A stretch of DNA of 64,000 nucleotides from CAWFZT01 sp963820415 (GCA_963820415.1 CAWFZT010000009.1:364330-428329); one strand, 5' to 3'; shown: positions 46,797-55,103, counted from the stretch's first letter. The notes: generated by a model from the letters alone, not told the origin. A program made the numbers and translations.

Positions 46797-46817
46797 TTTT
46801 CCTAACATTAATTCTTA

Positions 46818-47696
46818 TTATCCTTTAACCGCTCCACCCAGCCCGCGTACGAAATATTTCTGCAATACGACGAAAAAGATCAGGATCGGGATGACCGTCA
46901 TGGTCACTCCCGCGGCCGTCCCGCGCATATCCGAGGCAAACATACCCTGCAAAGCTGCCAGCCCGACCTGTAAGGTCATATGCTGGCGGGTGTGCAGCAT
47001 CAGGGAAGGCCAGAAGAAATCGTTCCATTGCTGGACAAAAGTGATGATCGCCGCCGTGGCCAGGGTCGGGCGCACCACCGGCAGCAGGATATCCCACCAG
47101 ATGCGTAGCTCGCCGGCCCCATCGATCTTACCGGCTTCAATCAGGTCGTTGGGGACTGCTTTGAATGCCTGGCGCAACAGAAAGATGTTGAACACTGTCG
47201 CCAGGCTGGGAAAGATCAAGGCGGTAATTTGGTCGTAATATTTAAACACTTTGACTGCCAGAACAAAGCTTGGGATCGAGGTGAGCTGCGGCGGAATGAT
47301 AAATGTCGCCAGAAGCAGGTAGAATATCGCATCGCGCCCACGAAATTGCATCTTGGCCAAAGGGTAGGCTGCCATAGAAGTGACCAATAGGTTTAGAACC
47401 ACGGTCGTAGTTGCCACAATGATGCTGTTGATGAAAAAGTTGGCTATAGGAAGCTGACCCCAAACCCGGATGAAGTTAGTCAGGGTCGGATCGTGGGGAA
47501 TCAATTGAGGCGGTACGGATACGATTGGATCGCTCGGTCCTTTGAGAGATGTACTGAGAACCCACACAAAGGGTACAATAGTCACCAGGGCGATAAGGCT
47601 GAGTAAGACGTACCAGGCAAATATCTGCACCACGACCTTCTGTTTATGCTGGCGCGTTTCTAACTTCGGGTTATAGGCAACCTTATTTAGTTCCAT
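46818..47696 (-). CDS. Carbohydrate ABC transporter permease (MalG type)
   Basis: A 292-residue inner-membrane permease with about six hydrophobic segments (first LLSLIALVTIVPFVWVLSTS). The cytoplasmic EAA loop is visible as DLIEAGKIDGAGELRIWWDILLP-type sequence, with the conserved Glu-Ala and Gly for docking to the ATPase. It begins at the base where the upstream MalF-type gene ends. The stop lies 11 bp from the end of the insertion sequence, so any native downstream sequence or terminator has been displaced. No ATPase gene is present in the operon; such importers often share a common MsmK-type ATPase. Confidence 0.93.
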   Translation of the reverse strand: MELNKVAYNPKLETRQHKQKVVVQIFAWYVLLSLIALVTIVPFVWVLSTSLKGPSDPIVSVPPQLIPHDPTLTNFIRVWGQLPIANFFINSIIVATTTVVLNLLVTSMAAYPLAKMQFRGRDAIFYLLLATFIIPPQLTSIPSFVLAVKVFKYYDQITALIFPSLATVFNIFLLRQAFKAVPNDLIEAGKIDGAGELRIWWDILLPVVRPTLATAAIITFVQQWNDFFWPSLMLHTRQHMTLQVGLAALQGMFASDMRGTAAGVTMTVIPILIFFVVLQKYFVRGLGGAVKG

Positions 47697-48571
47697 TATG
47701 AAGTCTCAGTGCCGCGTTCCAGAATACGAATATTCAATACCGAAAATGTCAGGGTTATGACTAAAAGCACCATGGCGACCGCTGAGGCCATACCTGCGTG
47801 TTGCATGCGGAAGGCTAACCTCCACAGGTAAAATACCATGGTTACACCGCTGTCGAGGATACCCCCCAGAGGGCCAAACAGAATATACACCTCATTGAAT
47901 ACCTGCAGCGCTGCCAGGCTAGAAACGACTGCTACCATGGTGATCTGTGGCCGCAGGCCAGGCAAACTGACCGTTATATGCTTTTGCCAAGCGTTACAAC
48001 CATCGATCTTGGCCGCGTCGTACAATTCTTCGGGAATGTTCTGCAAACCGGCCAGGAAAATCATCATATAATAACCCAACCCCATCCAGGTGGTCACCAT
48101 CATGGCGATTGGCAGGGTATAAGCTGGCTCCGCCAGCCATTGGATGGCCTCTTTGATCACACCCATAGAAAGTAGAACGCCGTTCAATAAGCCGTTAGTA
48201 TCAAAAATCATGCGCCAGGAAATTCCTACCGCTATGCTCCCGCTGATGACCGGGATGTAGTAAAGGGCGCGGTAGGCGTTGATTCCCGGTAGTTTCCGGT
48301 TGACGATGATGGCGAGGAAGATGCACAGGAAGACCAGGGCGGGAGTTACCAGCAGGTAAATAAACGAGTGCGCCAATGCCTGCCAGAAGACCGGCTCTTT
48401 AAAAAGCTGGATATAGTTAGTCAGGCCAACCCACACAGGGGGATTGGTGATGTTGTAGTCGGTAAAGCTGAAATAGATGACCGCGAAGATGGGATAGACA
48501 ACGAAAATGGCAATTACAAGCAGAGCCGGCGAAAGAAAGAGAAAAGGGCTGATAGAAGTTTTCTTGGTCAT
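47696..48571 (-). CDS. Carbohydrate ABC transporter permease (MalF type)
   Basis: A 291-residue permease with six predicted membrane segments (PFLFLSPALLVIAIFVVYP, FIYLLVTPALVFLCIFLAI, AVVSSLAALQVFNEVYILF among them) and an EAA-loop region ELYDAAKIDGCNAWQKH. It pairs with the MalG-type permease and the binding protein to import a sugar, probably an oligosaccharide or amino-sugar derivative given the PIG-L and ROK neighbours. It overlaps the MalG-type gene by one base and follows the binding-protein gene by about 100 bp containing a hairpin. Confidence 0.93.
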   Translation of the reverse strand: MTKKTSISPFLFLSPALLVIAIFVVYPIFAVIYFSFTDYNITNPPVWVGLTNYIQLFKEPVFWQALAHSFIYLLVTPALVFLCIFLAIIVNRKLPGINAYRALYYIPVISGSIAVGISWRMIFDTNGLLNGVLLSMGVIKEAIQWLAEPAYTLPIAMMVTTWMGLGYYMMIFLAGLQNIPEELYDAAKIDGCNAWQKHITVSLPGLRPQITMVAVVSSLAALQVFNEVYILFGPLGGILDSGVTMVFYLWRLAFRMQHAGMASAVAMVLLVITLTFSVLNIRILERGTETS

Positions 48572-48593
48572 GTAAGGTCCTCGCCTTAGCCAG

Positions 48594-48633
48594 CCCTCTC
48601 CTCCAACCCCGTAAACGAGGTTACAGGAGAGGG
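48594..48633 (-). promoter_or_regulatory. Intercistronic hairpin between binding-protein and permease genes
   Basis: CCCTCTCCT (48594-48602) pairs with AGGAGAGGG (48625-48633), and the inner AACC/GGTT extends the stem. It lacks a T-run. Such hairpins between binding-protein and permease genes commonly protect the upstream mRNA, giving more binding protein than permease. Confidence 0.5.
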
Positions 48634-48672
48634 CATGGGTTATTACAGACTTTGGAGCGAGACTGAAACGAC

Positions 48673-50097
48673 TTACTGGATTAAGGCGTTCGCTTTCGCT
48701 ACTGCATCATCCAACGCCTTCTGGGTATCCACACCATTGAATAGAGCGCTTTGAACAGCCGCCAGCACGATGGCATTGACATCGGCTTTCTTTGGAATGG
48801 TCGGGACAATATCAGCGTACTTGGAGATAATGTCTTTGGCGATGGGTTTGGCGGAATCTTCGATGGCAGCCGACGGAGAAGAGAAGAAGGGATCATCGTA
48901 AGCGGAGGGGCTCGAAGGATAGACGGCTACCTTCTTGGCAAACTCAACCATGCTCTGCGGGTTGGTGAAGAACTGCGCCAGGGCCATTGAGGCATTGGGA
49001 AACTTGGTGTCAACTCTGACGGAAATGCTCATCAGGCCTTTGCCCAGCACACCAGACTTGCCAACTGGCGACGGGACGACGGCCAGGTAACCATACAGGC
49101 CAGGGTTATTCTGGCGGACATCGCGGATCAGATTGGGGCCGGTAGCATAGAAAGCTGCCTTGCCGGATGTGAACAGGTCCAGGCCGGTACGGTCCTGGTC
49201 GGTCACGAGCACAGTCTTATCCACGCTGCCGTCCTTGACCATTGTGACGTACATGTTCAGCCAGGTAGCGCCTTCAGGTGAATTGAAGGTGAAAGTCTTG
49301 CCATCATCGCTGATGACCTTCACGCCGCCCTCATAAACCATCTGGGACAGAATGTCATTGACGGTCAAGCGCACGTCGCACAAAGTGCCGGTCTTCTGTT
49401 TGATGGTTTTGCACAGGGCCGGGAGGCCATCGATGGTCTTGGGGAAATCCTCAACCTTGAGGCCGGACTTGTCATAGACCTGGCGGTTGATCAGGTCGAC
49501 GCTGATGCCTTGGTACCAGGGGAATTGGTAGTTCACGCCGTTGACCAGTTGTTCTTTCCACAGGCCGGGGAAATACAGATCTTTAACGCTCTGGGGTACT
49601 TTGTCGTCCAGGGGGAGCAGTTTGCCCTGGGTAGCATAGTCGCTGACCCAGCCTTCGCTGACTGACAGGTTGATTACATCCGGAGCATTACCGGCGGCAA
49701 ATGAGTTACGCAGATCATCCTGGAAAGTCGCCTGGTGATCTTCCCATTTTACGGTGACGCCCGGGTAGGCTACATTGAAACGAGTAATCGTACTCTTGAT
49801 GTAATCATCGAAAGTGGGGGACAGCCAGAATGTCCAGAAGGTGATCTGGGCGTTGGGTTCGACGCCCGGTATGACCGCTTCTGGGTTGGGGCCGGGAGTG
49901 GGGGTTACTACTACGACTTTCTCGACCACCTGAGTCTGCTCAACGATTTGTGTCTGCTCAACGATTTGTGTCTGTTGAACGACCACGGTTTCTTTTACCG
50001 GGGCGGGCGGGGCGACTACTGGGGCTTGGGTGGCAGTAGCACAAGAGGCGAGCAGAAGACTCACCAGAACAAGCACAGAAAACAATTTTGTACGCAT
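48673..50097 (-). CDS. Extracellular solute-binding lipoprotein of a sugar ABC transporter
   Basis: A 474-residue family-1 solute-binding protein. The signal peptide MRTKLFSVLVLVSLLLASC ends in a lipobox. A linker follows (residues about 35-70) with tandem QTQIVEQ units encoded by 18-bp direct repeats (49934-49969), then VVVTPTPGP. The binding domain starts at QITFWTFWLSP. Segments such as APDVINLSVSEGWVSDYA, FPWYQGISVDLINRQVY and SGKAAFYATGPNLIRDV are typical of sugar-binding cluster B/D proteins. AAGGAG precedes the ATG. It delivers the sugar to the two downstream permeases. Confidence 0.94.
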   Translation of the reverse strand: MRTKLFSVLVLVSLLLASCATATQAPVVAPPAPVKETVVVQQTQIVEQTQIVEQTQVVEKVVVVTPTPGPNPEAVIPGVEPNAQITFWTFWLSPTFDDYIKSTITRFNVAYPGVTVKWEDHQATFQDDLRNSFAAGNAPDVINLSVSEGWVSDYATQGKLLPLDDKVPQSVKDLYFPGLWKEQLVNGVNYQFPWYQGISVDLINRQVYDKSGLKVEDFPKTIDGLPALCKTIKQKTGTLCDVRLTVNDILSQMVYEGGVKVISDDGKTFTFNSPEGATWLNMYVTMVKDGSVDKTVLVTDQDRTGLDLFTSGKAAFYATGPNLIRDVRQNNPGLYGYLAVVPSPVGKSGVLGKGLMSISVRVDTKFPNASMALAQFFTNPQSMVEFAKKVAVYPSSPSAYDDPFFSSPSAAIEDSAKPIAKDIISKYADIVPTIPKKADVNAIVLAAVQSALFNGVDTQKALDDAVAKANALIQ

Positions 50098-50143
50098 TTA
50101 TCTTTTCTCCTTTTACTTGAATGTTGTTTGAAATTAGAGTAAA

Positions 50144-50171
50144 ATAGTATTTATGTTCTATTATTTAGCAA
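50144..50171 (-). promoter_or_regulatory. Possible internal promoter for the ABC transporter genes
   Basis: On the minus strand: TTGCTA (50166-50171), 16-bp spacer, TACTAT (50144-50149), in the 156-bp AT-rich gap before the binding-protein gene. It could allow transporter expression independent of the upstream ROK and PIG-L genes. Confidence 0.35.
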
Positions 50172-50253
50172 TCCATTTTCAGCTCCTTTCCGCCTTCCGG
50201 AATAAAAGAATTTTGAACGCTTTTAGATTGGTCACATATTAATAAAGGATGAG

Positions 50254-51105
50254 TTAACCTCCTACTCGCTTGAGACGGTCAGCTACGTCCATACTAAAAC
50301 GCTGGATATACTCCTGGACATAAGGCGTGATCCCTTTGTCAGGGTCGAAGATCAGGGGAGTCAAATCCATGGCATACGACATGGCGGTGGTGATGTCTAC
50401 CCCATGTGATTCGAAATAAGTGGCGTTGGCGCGGCGGCGCCCCATGCTGGCCAGGTCATAGCGCTTTCCACCGGTGATCTGCGAGTCGTACACTCCCAGA
50501 AGGGCGGCTTGCAGATTTTCATGCGTGGAACAATCCAGTGCAAATTTGTCGGAGTCCACTATCCAATCCAGGTCCCGCCATACTTCACAACCATACAGCT
50601 TCTCAGGACGCTCCGCCTGCGGCAGGCTGCGGATGGCGGCAATGACCTTCAACACTACCCCAACGTGGGTATCATGTTTGTCGGCCAGGTTGTGGGTGAA
50701 GACCAGTCTAGGGTGGGTAGCTTTAAAGAGGCTGACCAGGTCTTCTACCGGCTGACGATTGCTGCCATTTTTGATGGCTTTGCTCGGGTAATCCAGGATT
50801 ATCTGGGCGGCATACTCACCCACCATGGCGGCCTTGCGTTGTTCCTTGAAACGCACCAGGCGCATCTCTTCATCAGAGTAGCCGGCATACAGACCGGCAC
50901 GCGGCGATCCGCGCCCGTCAGTCATTACCACACCGGTAAACCAGTTTTCCTTTTGTTGGTAGCACTCCAGTATCGGGCCACAAGCCATGATCTCAATGTC
51001 ATCCTGGTGGGCGCTGACGGCCATATGGGTAGTACGGGCCAGGGCCTGTTCGACCGGAAGGCCATCCGGAATGTAAATATCTGCAGTGGGAAGGTGGAAT
51101 TGCAT
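50254..51105 (-). CDS. PIG-L/LmbE-family deacetylase
   Basis: A 283-residue zinc-dependent de-N-acetylase of the PIG-L family. The metal motif appears as MAVSAHQDDIEIMACGP (His-x-Asp-Asp, about residues 31-46), with RLVFTHNLADKHDTHVGV supplying the further His. Known members remove acetyl groups from N-acetylglucosamine-containing molecules. No signal peptide, so it acts after import. It lies 8 bp after the ROK-family gene, in the same operon as a sugar ABC importer, suggesting use of an N-acetylated amino-sugar. Confidence 0.88.
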   Translation of the reverse strand: MQFHLPTADIYIPDGLPVEQALARTTHMAVSAHQDDIEIMACGPILECYQQKENWFTGVVMTDGRGSPRAGLYAGYSDEEMRLVRFKEQRKAAMVGEYAAQIILDYPSKAIKNGSNRQPVEDLVSLFKATHPRLVFTHNLADKHDTHVGVVLKVIAAIRSLPQAERPEKLYGCEVWRDLDWIVDSDKFALDCSTHENLQAALLGVYDSQITGGKRYDLASMGRRRANATYFESHGVDITTAMSYAMDLTPLIFDPDKGITPYVQEYIQRFSMDVADRLKRVGG

Positions 51106-51113
51106 AACTGCTC

Positions 51114-52505
51114 CTATTTTGTGATTTCAGGTAAACTTGCGGCAGCAATCGATTGGCCAACCCGGCGGCTTTTCTCATCCGAAAGCTGGATGTGGATGGA
51201 TCCGGCTAGCTCGGGAAATTCGGCCTGTAGAACGGTCCTGGTACCATTGAGAATCAGCTCTCCACCCAGCCCGGAAGTGCAGCGTCCCAAGATAAGCACG
51301 TGCTTAACCTGATAAAAATCTGCATAATGGGCCAGGGCATAACCCAAGTAAATACCCATACTCTGCCAGATCTTCAGCGCCCCTCTGTGCCCGCTTTCGA
51401 GCTTTTCCTGCACGAATTTGAGTTTCTCAGCATCCGTCAAGCCGGAGGGAATCTCGATGCCAGCCTTGGGGGCCAGGCGAAAGACGCACTGCTGTGAAAA
51501 GTACAGCGCACCGCAGCCGGTCTCACCTGACCATTCGTCAACTGGCCCTTGAGGGTTGTAATCGACAGGAGCGAATGCCAGCTCGCTCAGCCAGCCGAGG
51601 ATATTCCCGTTCACATCCACATAACCACCTGCCTCGCTCGAGCCCAGGGCGATTCCAAGCACTCCAGTATCATCCAGCGACATCGCTCCAGCCAGGGCGG
51701 TTACATCTCCATCATTAATCACCTCCATCGGAAGGTTCATTTCGCGCCGGATGCGGTTGAACAAATCCCTGATCTCGTGGAATCGCTCGCCGGGAATGCC
51801 GCGAAATAGCGAAGCAACCATCGGCCGGTTATCGATAATGATCCCGGCCGAGCTACCGCCAATGGCATCCACGCGTGGTAGCCTGGCGGCGGCAGTCTTG
51901 AGGGCGGTCAGGATCTCGCGATAGTGATAATCTGGGTCGGTCTGGCGGCGCGGTTCCCAAATTACTTCTTCGCTGAAGACCACTTTCCCATCCATCACGG
52001 CGCTGACCTTGCGGTCCGAGGCGCCCAGGTCAAAACCGATCCGGCAGCCATTCAGATGGCGTCCCAACGGTTTGCCGGTCTCGTGAGTGTCAGGCACCTC
52101 ATCCGGAGCACAGCCCACCACCGTGAAAGGCTGCTCATAAACCTGTTCACCCATGAAGTGAAAATCGAATTTACGGGATCCATCCGGTGCGTAACAATTG
52201 CGCACATATTCGGCTATGCTCCGTGGACTCCCAATATAGACCTTGTAGCCGCCTCTTTGCCAGAGCAAGAACTTTACCAGGCGCTCAACATAGTAATTAT
52301 TTTCAACTGCGCGTGGGTGACCCTCGGGAAAAACCAGGGTTTCATAACGGGAAAGGTTCCCGTTTTCACGCTCCAGGCCAATTACCAGCCGCTCGCCATA
52401 TTGAGCAGCTTCTGCCCGGTAAGCGCGGTTTGCCAGAGACGCCGGGCGGAATCCTTCATCCAGGGGCGGGAGAAAATGGGGTTCGACTAGCTGCATTCCG
52501 ATCAT
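51114..52505 (-). CDS. ROK-family sugar kinase-like protein
   Basis: A 463-residue protein. The first 150 residues are an extra domain (LVIGLERENGNLSRYETLVF) not found in ordinary ROK kinases. An actin-like ATPase/kinase core follows: CRIGFDLGASDRKVSAV (phosphate 1), AIGGSSAGIIIDNRP, VINDGDVTALAGAMSLDD with the catalytic Asp, and LGIALGSSEAGGYVD. ROK proteins phosphorylate hexoses or act as repressors; no DNA-binding domain is seen, so a kinase role is likelier. It is the first gene of the operon with PIG-L and the ABC importer. The start is at 52505 or 52496. A transposon end lies just 22 bp upstream of the start codon. Confidence 0.82.
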   Translation of the reverse strand: MIGMQLVEPHFLPPLDEGFRPASLANRAYRAEAAQYGERLVIGLERENGNLSRYETLVFPEGHPRAVENNYYVERLVKFLLWQRGGYKVYIGSPRSIAEYVRNCYAPDGSRKFDFHFMGEQVYEQPFTVVGCAPDEVPDTHETGKPLGRHLNGCRIGFDLGASDRKVSAVMDGKVVFSEEVIWEPRRQTDPDYHYREILTALKTAAARLPRVDAIGGSSAGIIIDNRPMVASLFRGIPGERFHEIRDLFNRIRREMNLPMEVINDGDVTALAGAMSLDDTGVLGIALGSSEAGGYVDVNGNILGWLSELAFAPVDYNPQGPVDEWSGETGCGALYFSQQCVFRLAPKAGIEIPSGLTDAEKLKFVQEKLESGHRGALKIWQSMGIYLGYALAHYADFYQVKHVLILGRCTSGLGGELILNGTRTVLQAEFPELAGSIHIQLSDEKSRRVGQSIAAASLPEITK

Positions 52506-52527
52506 CTAAGAAACCTTCTCTGAATAT

Positions 52528-52545
52528 CAATACCTTCGCCAAAAT
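52528..52545 (+). repeat. Left terminal inverted repeat of the transposon
   Basis: CAATACCTTCGCCAAAAT, identical to the complement of 55063-55080; the similarity continues weakly for about 5 more bases. Directly preceded by AATAT (52523-52527). Confidence 0.85.
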
Positions 52546-52722
52546 GAGCTGATTCTCAATCAATTTTGAGGGTTTACTATTCTATTTATAAATCTATTTC
52601 GAAATGCTCATGAAAAAAATGTTTCTGTGTGTTTTATACACTGAGCAAAAGGCGTATTTATCGATCTATGATGTCAGTATCATCATCAATCCAGACATGA
52701 AAACACAAGATAGGGCTTACTT

Positions 52723-53619
52723 TCATGGTCTGCTTTCTTTAATATAATTTTTTACGCTCTGCGCATAGGCCGTGATCCGTTGATCCATCTCCAGGGGATA
52801 CGTATATCCTAAGCGTTCGGCGATCTCGATTCCTACTTCACGGAAGAGGTAAATAGTCCTAAATAATGCGTCCCAATTTTCCTCGATTCCGCCCGCTGCG
52901 TATGTTCTTTCCAGCTCGGCCCAAATCCTGGGCGGAAGCTGTTTCTTCAATCCCCTTCCTAAATTACCTGTTGGCATTGACCAATTGTGATCGAGTTCCA
53001 TACGCCATTCTAACATTGGGCGTAGAAAATTGTGCTTCATATCAAAATCCAAGTTCCATTTGACTGGCATAAGCTCTTCACGCCAAAGACATTTAGCCAC
53101 ATAAGGAACGTCACTAAAAAAACCCTCAATTACCTTATGAAAAATCTCTTCAGTTGGTGGCTTCGGAATGTAGGCCGAATAAGTTGGCGTTTGCATCCCA
53201 TCAGTCATGTGGTCTTTGTCCACTAAGATAGAATATCCAATATCCAGGTATTCTGGTAGCGTACTCTTTTTGGCGATCAGGCGCATTAACTCGATCGGCC
53301 ATATACTGAAATCGATATCCAGACCATTTGCATATTGATTTACACTGGAAAATATTTCAATACCAAAGTCAGGTTCTGGATGAATTGGGTCCCAGTAGGA
53401 AACCAGAACCTCTCCAAAATCCTGAAGCCAACTTCTAGCTTCAAAGAAAGAATGGATGTCTGGAACAACCAGAATAACATCATAATCAGAAAAGACATCC
53501 ACGGTTGCCCGCCGGTTGGCTCGCGAACTGGTCAACAACATCGCGCGAACTAAGGCTTGTTTTTCTGCCCACTGGATTAACTGCTGTATGACTTCATTTG
53601 CTGGATTCGTGTCCTTCAT
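52723..53619 (-). CDS. Aminoglycoside 6-adenylyltransferase (ANT(6)/AadK)-like nucleotidyltransferase
   Basis: A 298-residue protein of the AadK/ANT(6) family. The nucleotidyltransferase site appears as LLTSSRANRRATVDVFSDYD (about residues 28-47), and later FGIEIFSS, LDIDFSIWPI, SILVDKDHM, PYVAKCLWREELMPVKW and LEWRMELDHNWSMPTGNLG follow the family pattern. Known members transfer AMP to streptomycin; environmental homologues often have untested substrates. A GGGAGGT ribosome site precedes the ATG by 7 bases within the 18-bp gap after the transposase, so it is probably cotranscribed with it. Codon use is AT-rich. The region 52546-52722 after it holds no gene that I can see. Confidence 0.82.
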   Translation of the reverse strand: MKDTNPANEVIQQLIQWAEKQALVRAMLLTSSRANRRATVDVFSDYDVILVVPDIHSFFEARSWLQDFGEVLVSYWDPIHPEPDFGIEIFSSVNQYANGLDIDFSIWPIELMRLIAKKSTLPEYLDIGYSILVDKDHMTDGMQTPTYSAYIPKPPTEEIFHKVIEGFFSDVPYVAKCLWREELMPVKWNLDFDMKHNFLRPMLEWRMELDHNWSMPTGNLGRGLKKQLPPRIWAELERTYAAGGIEENWDALFRTIYLFREVGIEIAERLGYTYPLEMDQRITAYAQSVKNYIKESRP

Positions 53620-53637
53620 TACTTACCTCCCTAGCCA

Positions 53638-54989
53638 TTATAGTGAAAGAACGGGCTTTTTTGCAGGATGGACGCATCCCAAATCGGCAATTTTCTGAAA
53701 AAGCTGAGTAATAAAAATGTCATCGGGTTTTTGCAGAAGCATTTCTATTGTTTCGCTCACATAGCGATATGCTCGGAAATAGGCTTTCAAATCCAGCACG
53801 CTGAAATCCGGATCATTTTGTCGGTACTTGCCCATTAAAACTTGAGATACATCCACCATAAACAACGACAGATTGGCAGCATTGGTTACTGGAACTTGTG
53901 CCACATTCATAAAATCCTCCAAGCCCCAAAACTGCTTGGCATCCCGAAAATTGAACTCGATTTGGAATCTGAGCTTGTAATAATCAATCAACAGGTCGAA
54001 AGATAGATCTAGATCGGTACTAAACAGAACCACATGCGCTACCGCTAAGGTTGCCAGATTGGTTTTGTGGATGATGACCACGTTTAGTGGATCAGCAAAC
54101 TCCTTATTCCACATCTTGGCCTGATAAATATCGGTACAAATACATCTTACGTGGTCGTCTGTTTCAGATATTCTGGCGGTAGTTGGGTATAGTCGATCTT
54201 CTGACCATATTTGGGATACGGGCCCCGTTTTGGTTTCGGTCCGGCATAGGGTAAATACAGACCAGCATCATGGCGTAGCTTCGAAACAAGGTGTAAGTTC
54301 AACTGCCTGACCATCCAGGCACAAGGATAATTGCCAAAATGCCCATCCATTGCCAGGTATTTGAGCGGGATGAGACCATCGATCCGTTTCAACAGGGCTT
54401 GTAACATGCTCTGGATCCGCTTTAGCTCTTCATTCAATTCCACCGCCTGTTTATTCTTATTCTTACTTCCCGTGGGACGTCCCCGTTTGCGTTGCTCGGT
54501 CGATTTCTTCGTTGCGCGGGCTTGGTTCCGCGCTTTGCTGGCGGCTTTTTCTGCTTCGCTCCGCACCACCTGTTCCATTGAAATAGGGCTGGAACGTCGT
54601 AAGCGTACATTGACCAAGGAAAGGGCAAAAAAGGCTAATCCGGGGATCGCATGTTGAAAGATGCTGGAGAAGATGCAATCTTTTCCAAAGGTCGTATCAC
54701 CCGATTTGCTAATCACGACTTCATCGCCAACAAGCAAGTGGGTATCCGTACTTTGCCAAAGTTGTTTCTGAAAGAAAAGCCAGAACATCGCCGCCCAAGG
54801 AAGGGCGGTTTGGTACCAGCGTTGGATCGTTCGGTAACTGCCGCCTTTGCCTGCCCAGCGGGAGATACCCAACATCGTTACGCGACCAGTCATTGCCAAT
54901 ATAGCCAGGATGACCCGGCTCATTTGCCGTAGGGTGGTTTTATAGATCGTTTTCTCGATCGGTTGTAAAAGTGCTAAAATGTCTGGCAT
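53638..54989 (-). pseudogene. IS4-family transposase, frameshifted
   Basis: The N-terminal part (54989 to about 54150) carries the first catalytic Asp in LLVGDEVVISKSGD and the second in YLAMDGHFGNYP. The C-terminal part, in another frame (from about 54163 to 53638), carries the IS4 signature Y-(2)-R-(3)-E-(6)-K in YYKLRFQIEFNFRDAKQ with the catalytic Glu. The break lies between PEYLKQ and DDHVRCICTDIYQ; adding one base restores about 450 residues, normal for the family. No slippery heptamer is evident, so programmed frameshifting is unlikely. The C-terminal codons end 18 bp before the passenger gene. Confidence 0.8.
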
Positions 54990-55062
54990 GGGCTTTTGTG
55001 GTTCCTGGGTTGAAGTCTTGGCGGACTACAACTCTACTACAAAAGCCCATTCCCTTTAGCCT

Positions 55063-55080
55063 ATTTTGGCGAAGGTATTG
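55063..55080 (-). repeat. Right terminal inverted repeat of the transposon
   Basis: ATTTTGGCGAAGGTATTG on the plus strand, the exact complement of 52528-52545, followed directly by AATAT (55081-55085). The gene-free stretch 54990-55387 contains this end, the displaced sugar-operon promoter, repeat copy B and the recA promoter. Confidence 0.85.
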
Positions 55081-55094
55081 AATATACAAAGGTT

Positions 55095-55103
55095 ATTATA
55101 GCA
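55095..55103 (-). promoter_or_regulatory. Extended -10 promoter, likely the original promoter of the ROK/ABC sugar operon
   Basis: On the minus strand TGCTATAAT (TG-n-TATAAT) at 55095-55103, without a good -35, as expected for an extended -10. Removing the transposon and one AATAT copy would place it about 31 bases before the ROK start, with GAGAAGG as ribosome site. Confidence 0.5.

Larger units (their letters stand above)
45319..46807 (+). mobile_element. Insertion sequence with TGTCAG...CTAACA ends and phased terminal repeats
   Basis: The 1,489-bp element is delimited by imperfect inverted ends starting TGTCAG at 45319 and TGTTAG on the opposite strand at 46807; about 20 of the first 25 bases match. 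Inside each end lies an array of roughly 15-bp TTGAAAAGTGAAC-type units spaced 22 bp. One integrase-type transposase gene fills the middle. No clear target duplication was found (ATAAT against TTAAT is the nearest). It sits between the gltB promoter and the stop codon of the last sugar-permease gene. Subterminal repeats and an rve-type transposase resemble IS21/IS481-like elements, but no IstB partner is present. Confidence 0.78.
52528..55080 (-). mobile_element. 2.55-kb transposon carrying an ANT(6)-like passenger gene
   Basis: The element is bounded by perfect 18-bp inverted repeats (52528-52545 and 55063-55080; tip CAATACCTTCGCC) and flanked by the 5-bp direct repeat AATAT at 52523-52527 and 55081-55085, the expected target duplication. 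Within it, on the minus strand, are an IS4-type transposase (frameshifted) and, 18 bp downstream of it with its own ribosome site, a nucleotidyltransferase gene. The DNA is more AT-rich than its surroundings. It inserted between the promoter and ribosome site of the ROK/PIG-L/ABC operon. Confidence 0.82.

Noticed and set aside
49922..49985. Short CRISPR-like repeats
   Set aside because: The repeats are contiguous, in frame inside a lipoprotein linker, and have no spacers.
54140..54170. Programmed ribosomal frameshift in the IS4-type transposase
   Set aside because: No X-XXY-YYZ slippery heptamer or obvious stimulatory structure is present at the junction; IS4 transposases are normally single-frame.
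53637..55059. Shorter IS ends just outside the transposase gene (GGGCTTTT on both sides)
   Set aside because: A weak inverted similarity exists, but there is no clear target duplication. The 18-bp perfect repeats at 52528 and 55080 with AATAT on both sides are a far better fit.
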